The notes beneath the pieces were generated by a model. It was not told where the DNA came from. It saw only the letters and a list, made by a program, of their open reading frames with translations, and did not search any database. 64,000 bases of DNA from Limnohabitans sp. T6-20 (GTDB lineage: Bacteria > Pseudomonadota > Gammaproteobacteria > Burkholderiales > Burkholderiaceae_C), in contig NZ_NERW01000001.1 of assembly GCF_003063505.1 (NCBI RefSeq), positions 233,501 through 297,500 of the forward strand. The letters run 5' to 3'. Of the stretch, positions 56,639-64,000 are shown piece after piece. The translations under genes were made by a program, and so were the position numbers. Numbering within the stretch: the stretch's first letter is position 1; the number at the start of each line of letters is the position of its first letter.

Positions 56639-57823
56639 TCAACCTTTCAGCAAGTCTTTGCCGATGATCAGCTGCTGCACTTCGGTGGCGCCCTCATAAA
56701 TGCGCAGCGCACGGATTTCGCGGTACAGCGACTCGACCATCACGCCTTTTTTGACGCCCATGCCGCCATGCATCTGCACCGCCATGTCGATGATCTGCTG
56801 GGCGTTTTCGGTGGCGGTCATCTTGGCCATGGCCGCTTCGCGGGTGATGCGCCCGCCTTGGTCACGCAACCAGGCGGCGCGGTAGGTCAAGAGCGTGGCG
56901 GCGTCCAGCATGGTGGCCATCTGGGCGATCTTGGTCTGGGTGATCTGAAAGTCGCCCAAGGTTTGGCCAAACATCTTGCGTGAACGCGCCCAGCTGATGG
57001 ACTCGTGCAGCGCACGTCGCCCAAAGCCCAAAGCGGCTGCGGCCACCGAGGTACGAAACACATCGAGCGTGGCCATGGCGACCTTGAAGCCTTGGCCTGC
57101 TTCGCCAATGCGTTGGTTAGCTGCCACCTTGCAGTTGTCAAACTTGAGCGTGGCCAGCGGGTGCGGCGCGACCACGTCGATACGTTCTTCGATGGACAAA
57201 CCCGGCGTATCCGCATCGACAATGAAAGCCGTGATGCCGCGTGCGCCGGGCGCTTCGCCCGTGCGGGCGAACACCACATAAAAGTCGGCAATGCCGCCGT
57301 TGCTGATCCAGGTCTTGCGGCCGTTGAGCACATACCCGTCTGCCGTGGCCGTTGCGCTGCACTGCATGGCGGCCACGTCGGAGCCCGCATCGGGCTCGCT
57401 CAAGGCAAAGGCGCTCAAGGCCTGGCCCGATGCCACACGCGCCAGGTAACGCTGCTTTTGATCGGCTGTGCCCATGAGGCTGATGGCGCCTGTGCCCAAG
57501 CCCTGCATGGCAAACGCAAAGTCTGACAAGCCGTTGTGAAAAGCCAGCGTCTCGCGCAGCAGGCAGAGCTGGCGGGTGTCGATCACATCCGATGCGGCGC
57601 CATAGGCTGTGCCGGAGACTGCATGCTTGAGCCAACCGCCACTGCCCAGCAGGCGCACCAGACGGATGCATTCGGCGTCCACCGCGTCGCGGCTTTCGTC
57701 GTGGTGCGCGTGGGCAAGGTGCTCTTGGCACCAAGCGTCCAGGCGCACTTTGAAGTCGCGGTGGCTGTCGTCAAAGAAAGGCCAGTCGAGTTCTGGCGGG
57801 TGAGTGGCTGTGTGATTTGACAT
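56639..57823 (-). CDS. Acyl-CoA dehydrogenase of the 2-aminobenzoate operon
   Basis: A 394-aa [21 protein letters not shown] and [21 protein letters not shown] are the standard signatures, and the catalytic Glu is present in [13 protein letters not shown], unlike the ACAD-fold protein at 48103. It probably oxidises a saturated ring CoA ester after ACMR action. It lies 3 bp from the hydratase gene and 1 bp from the ligase gene. Confidence 0.9.
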   Translation of the reverse strand: MSNHTATHPPELDWPFFDDSHRDFKVRLDAWCQEHLAHAHHDESRDAVDAECIRLVRLLGSGGWLKHAVSGTAYGAASDVIDTRQLCLLRETLAFHNGLSDFAFAMQGLGTGAISLMGTADQKQRYLARVASGQALSAFALSEPDAGSDVAAMQCSATATADGYVLNGRKTWISNGGIADFYVVFARTGEAPGARGITAFIVDADTPGLSIEERIDVVAPHPLATLKFDNCKVAANQRIGEAGQGFKVAMATLDVFRTSVAAAALGFGRRALHESISWARSRKMFGQTLGDFQITQTKIAQMATMLDAATLLTYRAAWLRDQGGRITREAAMAKMTATENAQQIIDMAVQMHGGMGVKKGVMVESLYREIRALRIYEGATEVQQLIIGKDLLKG

Positions 57824-57826
57824 GGC

Positions 57827-58687
57827 TCAGTCCCCTTCAAACACGGGTGTTTGCTTGGCCACAAAGGCGTGGTACGCCCGGTGGAAGTCGTTGGTGGCCA
57901 TGCAAATGGCTTGGGCCTGGGCTTCGGCTTCGATGGCTTCGTCCACGCCCATGTTCCATTCTTGTTGCAGCATTTTTTTGGTGATGCCGTTGGCAAAGGT
58001 GGGGCCTGCCACCAACTGGGCGGCGATGGCTTGTGCATCGGCCAGCACTGTGCCTGCCTCGCACACACGGTTGTAAAAACCCCAGCGCTCGGCTTCCAGT
58101 GCGCCCAAGCCGCGCCCGGTGAACAGCAGCTCGCTGGCGCGCCCTTGGCCGATGATGCGCGGCAAGAGCGCGCACGCGCCCATGTCGCAGCCAGCCAGCC
58201 CCACCTTGTTGAACAAAAAGTAGGTCTTGCTGCGCTCGGTGCCGTAGCGCAGGTCAGACGCCATGGCCAGGATCGCGCCTGCGCCCGCACACACGCCGTC
58301 GATGGCGGCGATGATGGGTTGCGGGCAAGCGCGCATGGCTTTGACCAGATCGCCCGTCATGCGGGTGAAGGCCAAGAGGCCGGGCATGTCGAGCTTTGTG
58401 AGCGGGCCGATGATCTCGTGCACGTCACCACCCGAGCAGAAGTTGCCGCCCTCGCCCGTGATGACCACGGCGTGGATGTCAGGCGCGTAGGGCAAGGCGC
58501 GGAAAAAGTCACGCAGCTCGGCGTACGAATCAAACGACAGCGGGTTCTTGCGCTCGGGGCGGTTCAAGCTCACCGTGGCCACACCGTCTTTGACGGACAG
58601 CAAAAAGTGCTCGGGCTGGTAGCCCGCCATGGGCTGGTTGTGGCAGGGCAGCTGGTGCGGCTGGCCGGGCAGGTAGCGTTGGCTCAT
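57827..58687 (-). CDS. Enoyl-CoA hydratase/isomerase family protein
   Basis: A 286-aa crotonase-fold enzyme, with [17 protein letters not shown] and [20 protein letters not shown] providing the oxyanion hole. A positions-conserved Glu at the classic base is not evident in [20 protein letters not shown], where an Asp is present. It would hydrate or open the alicyclic CoA ester. It overlaps the MarR gene by 4 bp. Confidence 0.88.
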   Translation of the reverse strand: MSQRYLPGQPHQLPCHNQPMAGYQPEHFLLSVKDGVATVSLNRPERKNPLSFDSYAELRDFFRALPYAPDIHAVVITGEGGNFCSGGDVHEIIGPLTKLDMPGLLAFTRMTGDLVKAMRACPQPIIAAIDGVCAGAGAILAMASDLRYGTERSKTYFLFNKVGLAGCDMGACALLPRIIGQGRASELLFTGRGLGALEAERWGFYNRVCEAGTVLADAQAIAAQLVAGPTFANGITKKMLQQEWNMGVDEAIEAEAQAQAICMATNDFHRAYHAFVAKQTPVFEGD

Positions 58688-59193
58688 GTCTTCTCCTCTT
58701 GTTTTGTGGGGGTGCCGGACTTCAAGGTGCCCAGCAATTGATGCAGTTGAGTTTGTTCTCGCTCAGCCAGCGGCGACAGCAGCTCGACGACCCAGCCCTC
58801 GTGTGCCAAGGCCATGGCCGCAAATGCGCTGCGCCCGGCCTCGGTCAGGCTGACGGTGTAGGAGCGGCGGTCGCTGGCCTGCATTTGCCGCTGCACCAGT
58901 TGTTCTTTTTCGAGCTGGTCGACGATGTTGGTGACGTTGCCACCCGTGACCATCATGCGGCGCGACAGCTCGCTCATCGACAAACCTTGCGGCTCGCGCT
59001 CGAGTTGGGCCATCAGGTCAAAGCGCGGCAGCGTGATGTCAAACTGCTCGCGCAATCGTTGGCGGATCGTGTCTTCGATGCGGGTGGTGGCCGAGAGCAG
59101 ACGCAACCACAAGCGCAACGAGGCGTGGTGGTCGGCGTGCGCGCGCTTTTCCATGTCCACAGAGGCCATGTCAGTGTCTTGTCGTGCGCTCAT
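58684..59193 (-). CDS. MarR family regulator of the 2-aminobenzoate operon
   Basis: A 169-aa winged-helix protein. Recognition region [30 protein letters not shown] and wing [20 protein letters not shown]. It is embedded in the operon (ATGA overlaps both sides), which gives feedback on its own expression. Aromatic-CoA-responsive MarR proteins are common in such clusters. The palindrome at 62547 upstream of the first gene is its likely operator. Confidence 0.88.
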   Translation of the reverse strand: MSARQDTDMASVDMEKRAHADHHASLRLWLRLLSATTRIEDTIRQRLREQFDITLPRFDLMAQLEREPQGLSMSELSRRMMVTGGNVTNIVDQLEKEQLVQRQMQASDRRSYTVSLTEAGRSAFAAMALAHEGWVVELLSPLAEREQTQLHQLLGTLKSGTPTKQEEKT

Positions 59194-59981
59194 GACACCA
59201 GCTCCCCACCATCGATGGCAATCGATTGACCGTTGATCGCATCGCTGCCCGCCGCACACAGCCACAACACGCTTTGCGCCACTTCGTGCGGCTGCACCAG
59301 ACGCTGCTGCGGGTTGCTAGCGGCCAGCGCTTGGCGCGCCTCGACCTCGCTCTTGCCGGTTTTGCTCACGATGTTTTGCACCGCTTCGCGCACGATGTCG
59401 GTCTCGGTGTAACCGGGGCAAATCGCGTTCACGGTCACACCTTTGCGGGCCAATTCGAGGGCCAGCGCTTTGGTCAGGCCCACCACACCATGCTTGGCGG
59501 CCACATAGGCGCTCACATAGGCGTAGCCTTTGAGGCCCGCCGTGCTTGCGATGTTGACGATGCGCCCGGGCGTGCCCGCCTTCGCCGCTTCGAGCATGCC
59601 GGGCAGCACCGCCTGGATGCAGTGGTAAGTGCCTGTGAGGTTGACGTTCAGCATCTGCTGCCAGAGCGCAGCATCGGTCTTGGCAAAGGGCTGACTGCTC
59701 GCCTGCCCCGCGTTGTTGACCAGAATGTTGACGGGGCCAAAGCGGACCTGAGCCTGCTGCACCGCGGCTTGCACGTCGTGTTCATCGGCCACATCCATGG
59801 GCGCGATCAGCACCGCCACGTCGGGCACTTGCGCACGCAACGCCTCGGCTTGGGATTGGAGCGTGTCGTGCGAGCGGCCACAGAGCGTTAGGCGGCAACC
59901 CGCTTGCGCGAGCTGCAACGCGATGGCCGCGCCAATACCAGCACCGGCTCCGGTGATGAGGGCATGGCGGTTGCTCAGCAT
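59190..59981 (-). CDS. SDR family 3-hydroxyacyl-CoA dehydrogenase-like
   Basis: A 263-aa classical SDR, with GAGAGIGAAIALQLA, NNAGQAS, the catalytic Ser in IVNIASTAGLKGYAYVSAYVAAKHGVVGLTK and the YxxxK (YVAAK). It probably oxidises the hydroxyl made by the hydratase. An analogous SDR lies in the Azoarcus 2-aminobenzoate clusters. It overlaps the MarR gene by ATGA and is 183 bp from the ACMR gene, a gap filled by REP-like elements. Confidence 0.88.
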   Translation of the reverse strand: MLSNRHALITGAGAGIGAAIALQLAQAGCRLTLCGRSHDTLQSQAEALRAQVPDVAVLIAPMDVADEHDVQAAVQQAQVRFGPVNILVNNAGQASSQPFAKTDAALWQQMLNVNLTGTYHCIQAVLPGMLEAAKAGTPGRIVNIASTAGLKGYAYVSAYVAAKHGVVGLTKALALELARKGVTVNAICPGYTETDIVREAVQNIVSKTGKSEVEARQALAASNPQQRLVQPHEVAQSVLWLCAAGSDAINGQSIAIDGGELVS

Positions 59982-59991
59982 GCTTTGCTCC

Positions 59992-60118
59992 CTGTAGGAG
60001 CGGCGCCCTCGCTGCGATTGGAAATTATTGGAGCCACCTCGCCTTGATTGGTTTCTGTGGGAGCGACGCCCTCGCCGCGATGGACGCCCATTCGCGACGA
60101 GGGCGTCGCTCCCACAAA
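59992..60118. repeat. REP-like elements in the operon gap (one single, one inverted pair)
   Basis: CTGTAGGAGCGGCGCCCTCG begins at 59992. A second pair is CTGTGGGAGCGACGCCCTCG (60055-60082 region) with the inverted TTCGCGACGAGGGCGTCGCT then CCCACAAA (60090-60118). The spacer near 60022-60050 looks like a degraded copy. Confidence 0.85.
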
Positions 60119-60164
60119 TTCAAATTTCAAGGAAGTTGAAGTCCACCCATGTGAATGCGACATC

Positions 60165-62498
60165 TCAATCCCCCTTTGTCGCAGCCTGCTGGGCACGCTC
60201 GCGGGCAAAACCCGCTTCGAGCTGGGGCTTGCCTGATACGTAAGCACGCGGCCAGGCCACGTCTTTGAAGCCGATGCGTGCCGCTTCGGTCAGCGTCCAG
60301 GCCGGGTTGGCAAGATGCGGGCGGGCTACGGCGCACAGGTCAGCACGACCAGCGGCCAAGATGCTGTTGACGTGGTCAGCTTCACTGATGGCGCCCACCG
60401 CGATGGTGGCGATGCCCGCTTCTTGGCGGATGCGGTCGGCGAAGGGGGTTTGGTACATGCGGCCGTAAGTGGGCTTTTGCTGCGCACTGACCTGACCCGA
60501 TGAGCAGTCGATCATGTCGGCGCCAGCGGCCTTGAAGGCGCGGGCGATTTCGACCGCGTCGGTCGGTGTGATGCCGCCTTCGACCCAGTCGTGCGCCGAG
60601 ATCCGCACCGACATGGGCAAGTCCTTGGGCCAAGCTGCGCGCACAGCGGCAAGCACTTCGAGCGGGTAACGCAGGCGGTTAGCGAGCGAGCCGCCGTATT
60701 CGTCGGTGCGTTGGTTGGTGAGCGGGCTGATGAAGCTCGACAACAGATAACCGTGGGCGCAGTGCAACTCCAGCCAGTCAAAACCGGCTTGGGCAGTGCG
60801 CTGGGTGCTGGCCACGAAGTCGGCCGTGACGCGGTCCATGTCGGCGCGTGTCATGGCGCGGGGCACATCGCCGTGCGGCAAATAGGGCTGCGCCGATGCC
60901 GCCAGCAAGGGCCAGTTGCCTTCTGCGTCGTCAGCGGGCACAGGTTGGTCCATGCCCGCGCCTTGCCAAGGGCGGCAGGTCGAGCCTTTGGGCCCGGCGT
61001 GGCCGATTTGCAGGCCGATCTTGGCATCGGACTTGGCATGCACCCACTCGGTAATGCGTTTGAAATCATCAGTCTGTGCGTCGTTCCACAGGCCCGGGCA
61101 GCCGTGGGTGATGCGGCCGTCGGCGCTGGGCGCGGTCATCTCGACCATGACCAGACTCGCGCCGCCCATGGCGCGTGCGCCCAGGTGTACCAGGTGGTCA
61201 TCACCCACGCGGCCGTTGACGGCCATGTACTGCGCCATGGGCGAAACGACCACGCGGTTCTTGAGCGTGATCGAGCGCTGGGTGTAGGGGGTGAACATCG
61301 GCGGACGCACCCCGGGTGTCGCCGTGCGGCCTGCAAACCAGGCCTCGTAGCCTTCGAGCCACGCCTTGTCACGCAAGCGCAAATTCTCGTGGCTGATGCG
61401 CTGGCTGCGCGTGAGCATGGAGTACATGAACTGCTCGGGTTCGAGCTGGTCGCAGTAGCGCTCGCCGCACACCTCAAACCACTCCATCGCGTTCCAGGCG
61501 GCGTTTTGCAGGCGGATCACATCGATCTCGCGCACGGCCTGGTAGTGCTTGAGCACTTCGGGGATGCGGTCAGCGGTGTCTCCCAAGGCCTTGAATTGGC
61601 GCACCAGCTCAATGGCGTCTTCGAGTGCCAGCTTGGTGCCCGAGCCGATCGCAAAGTGCGCGGTGTGCACCGCGTCGCCCATCAGCACCACATGGCTGTT
61701 GCCGTTGAAGGTGGACCAGTTGGCGCATTTGACGCGCTGAAAATTCAGCCAGGCCGAACCACGCAGGTGGCGGGCGTTGGTCATCAGCTTTTCGCCCTGC
61801 AGGTTCTTGGCGAAAAGTTTTTCGCAGAAGGCAATCGACGCGTCTTGGTCGGCCTTATCCAGGCCATGCGCCAGCCAGACATGCTCAGGGCACTCAACGA
61901 TGAAGGTCGATGTCTGGTTGTCGAACTTGTAGACGTGGGCCTGAAACCAGCCGTGCTCGGTTTTCTCGAACAAGAAAGTGAAGGCGTCGTACTGGCGGTT
62001 GGTGCCCAGCCAGATGAAACGATTGGGTCGCGTGACGATATCGGGCTTGAACACTTCGGGCAGCCGGCTTCGCACACGCGAATTGACACCATCGCTGGCG
62101 ATGATGAGGTCGGCATCGGGGAAGTCCAAATCCGAATTCACGTCTTGTTCAAACATGAGCTTGACGCCCACTTGCTCGCATCGCTCTTGCAGGATGTTGA
62201 GCAACTTCTTGCGCCCGATGCCAACAAAGCCGTGACCGCCTGAGCGGATCACCCGGTCTTTGAAGTGCAGCTCGATGTCATCCCAATGGTTGAAGGCTTG
62301 CTCCACCTCTGAGGCGGTTTCTTTGTCCCACTCGCGCATGTTCTCCAGCGTCTGGTCCGAAAACACCACACCCCAGCCAAAGGTGTCGTAGGGCTTGTTG
62401 CGCTCGACCACGGTGATGTCGTGGTGAGGGCCGAGTTTTTTCATCAGCAACGCAAAGTACAGACCCGAGGGACCACCGCCAATGCACACGATTTTCAT
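60165..62498 (-). CDS. abmA: 2-Aminobenzoyl-CoA monooxygenase/reductase (ACMR), bifunctional
   Basis: A 777-aa fusion. The N-terminal half is an aromatic flavin monooxygenase of the p-hydroxybenzoate hydroxylase fold ([52 protein letters not shown]). The C-terminal half from about residue 405 is an old-yellow-enzyme type reductase ([26 protein letters not shown], NYxHxxx-like pocket, [18 protein letters not shown]). ACMR hydroxylates and reduces 2-aminobenzoyl-CoA to a non-aromatic ring, as in Azoarcus evansii; salicylyl-CoA homologues exist. ATG 62498 gives the Rossmann motif at residue 6. First gene of the operon. Confidence 0.92.
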   Translation of the reverse strand: MKIVCIGGGPSGLYFALLMKKLGPHHDITVVERNKPYDTFGWGVVFSDQTLENMREWDKETASEVEQAFNHWDDIELHFKDRVIRSGGHGFVGIGRKKLLNILQERCEQVGVKLMFEQDVNSDLDFPDADLIIASDGVNSRVRSRLPEVFKPDIVTRPNRFIWLGTNRQYDAFTFLFEKTEHGWFQAHVYKFDNQTSTFIVECPEHVWLAHGLDKADQDASIAFCEKLFAKNLQGEKLMTNARHLRGSAWLNFQRVKCANWSTFNGNSHVVLMGDAVHTAHFAIGSGTKLALEDAIELVRQFKALGDTADRIPEVLKHYQAVREIDVIRLQNAAWNAMEWFEVCGERYCDQLEPEQFMYSMLTRSQRISHENLRLRDKAWLEGYEAWFAGRTATPGVRPPMFTPYTQRSITLKNRVVVSPMAQYMAVNGRVGDDHLVHLGARAMGGASLVMVEMTAPSADGRITHGCPGLWNDAQTDDFKRITEWVHAKSDAKIGLQIGHAGPKGSTCRPWQGAGMDQPVPADDAEGNWPLLAASAQPYLPHGDVPRAMTRADMDRVTADFVASTQRTAQAGFDWLELHCAHGYLLSSFISPLTNQRTDEYGGSLANRLRYPLEVLAAVRAAWPKDLPMSVRISAHDWVEGGITPTDAVEIARAFKAAGADMIDCSSGQVSAQQKPTYGRMYQTPFADRIRQEAGIATIAVGAISEADHVNSILAAGRADLCAVARPHLANPAWTLTEAARIGFKDVAWPRAYVSGKPQLEAGFARERAQQAATKGD

Positions 62499-62546
62499 AT
62501 TCACTCTCTTTGCTACAGACCACACAAGCCATTAATTCAGGCCTAT

Positions 62547-62566
62547 ATATTTCAAGCTTGAAGTAT
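62547..62566. promoter_or_regulatory. Operator palindrome upstream of the 2-aminobenzoate operon
   Basis: ATATTTCAAGCTTGAAGTAT is a palindrome with one mismatched pair. The leftward -10-like TATATA overlaps its left arm, so a repressor bound here would block the promoter. It lies 48 bp before the ACMR start. The best candidate protein is the operon MarR. Confidence 0.6.
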
Positions 62567-62661
62567 TTGAGTAAATGGGACTGCGGTCAATCGGGTAAAA
62601 ACCCGTAGAGAAACGAAAAAATGAGGAATGGTGCTGATGAAGAAATGCTTCGCACAAAGCA

Positions 62662-62690
62662 AAACGCCCCACCGATCGGTGGGGCGTTTC
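62662..62690 (-). terminator. rRNA operon terminator
   Basis: A perfect palindromic hairpin, arms AAACGCCCCACCGA / TCGGTGGGGCGTTT, is followed leftward by a T-rich run (TTTTGCTTTG). It is placed 11 bp beyond the end of 5S rRNA. Confidence 0.88.
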
Positions 62691-62701
62691 GTGCTGTAAA
62701 A

Positions 62702-62815
62702 GCCTGACGATGACCTACTTTCACACGGGAATCCGCACTATCATCGGCGCTAAGTCGTTTCACTGTCCTGTTCGAGATGGGAAGGAGTGGGACCAACTTG
62801 CTATGGTCATCAGGC
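62702..62815 (-). rRNA. rrf: 5S ribosomal RNA
   Basis: The minus strand reads GCCTGATGACCATAGCAAGT at its start and ends in GTAGGTCATCGTCAGGC, with the GAACAGGACAGTGAAACG loop region. These are 5S hallmarks in the right order. It lies between 23S and the terminator, as in bacterial rrn operons. Confidence 0.92.
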
Positions 62816-62974
62816 ATAACTTGGCGTCACCTTGACTCGCGTCAAGACAACAAATTCATAGAGTTTCGAATCAGATTTTAAGCTTGCGCTTGGGTCTTTC
62901 GACCTTTTTTGAATGCGTCAACTTGGCATAACTTCCTTGACCAATGCACACCTTGCGGTATGTGATCAAAGTTA

Positions 62975-64000
<1,026 letters not shown>

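Noticed and set aside
62816..62974. tRNA gene in the 5S-23S spacer
   Set aside because: I could not find a cloverleaf or CCA end. The spacer is short and shows no tRNA consensus.

Overview
This window is high-GC DNA from a chromosome, most likely of a betaproteobacterium in the Comamonadaceae (Burkholderiales; Limnohabitans/Rhodoferax-like). That placement is inferred from gene orders typical of the group (argS-SPOR-dsbA, lptA-lptB-rpoN), a phasin for polyhydroxyalkanoate granules, an IcmF-type fused acyl-CoA mutase, a Bug-family solute receptor and many CoA-ligase catabolic operons. The right end enters an rRNA operon that reads leftward (5S, then the 3' part of 23S).

Layout. 1-8.4 kb: the end of a dTDP-rhamnose operon (rfbB, start of rfbD), phasin, TetR regulator, coaX, bactofilin plus M23 peptidase, an amidase, an M20 peptidase and a rhodanese. 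8.5-11.8 kb: icmF. 11.8-23.6 kb: a putative acquired island, flanked on its right by a second, 8% diverged copy of the icmF 3' end. It carries a seven-gene leftward unit (flotillin, periplasmic binding protein, two Liv-type permeases, LivG, a LivF-amidase fusion ORF, acyl-CoA ligase) under an AmiC-like sensor and a divergent MarR regulator, with repeated TTTCCNTGGAAA-like sites at both promoters. I read it as an amide capture, import, hydrolysis and CoA-activation system. 23.6-44.4 kb: mostly core genes (amn, lipid kinase, gshB, class II amidotransferase, MFS exporter, malate synthase G, HMG-CoA lyase, LysR, PsiF-like, argS, SPOR, dsbA, lptAB, rpoN, RNA methyltransferase, PIN protein, YecA/SEC-C protein).

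44.5-52.5 kb: a catabolic cluster, also under a MarR regulator. It has a NicX-like ring-cleavage dioxygenase homologue with its Fe ligands, an alpha/beta hydrolase, an acyl-CoA-dehydrogenase-fold protein that appears to lack the usual catalytic Glu, a CoA ligase, a Bug receptor, a fluoroacetate-dehalogenase-like hydrolase and a divergent flavin reductase. Its substrate is unknown. 52.5-54.5 kb: an AT-richer patch of unknown genes. 54.5-62.5 kb: an aerobic 2-aminobenzoate (anthranilate) CoA pathway: ligase, 2-aminobenzoyl-CoA monooxygenase/reductase, beta-oxidation-type enzymes, MarR regulator and a RidA family deaminase.

Scattered through intergenic gaps are REP-like palindromes (GTGGGAG/GTAGGAG heads, often as inverted pairs). 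One copy lies in frame inside rfbB. A 7-bp tandem repeat lies next to one REP cluster.
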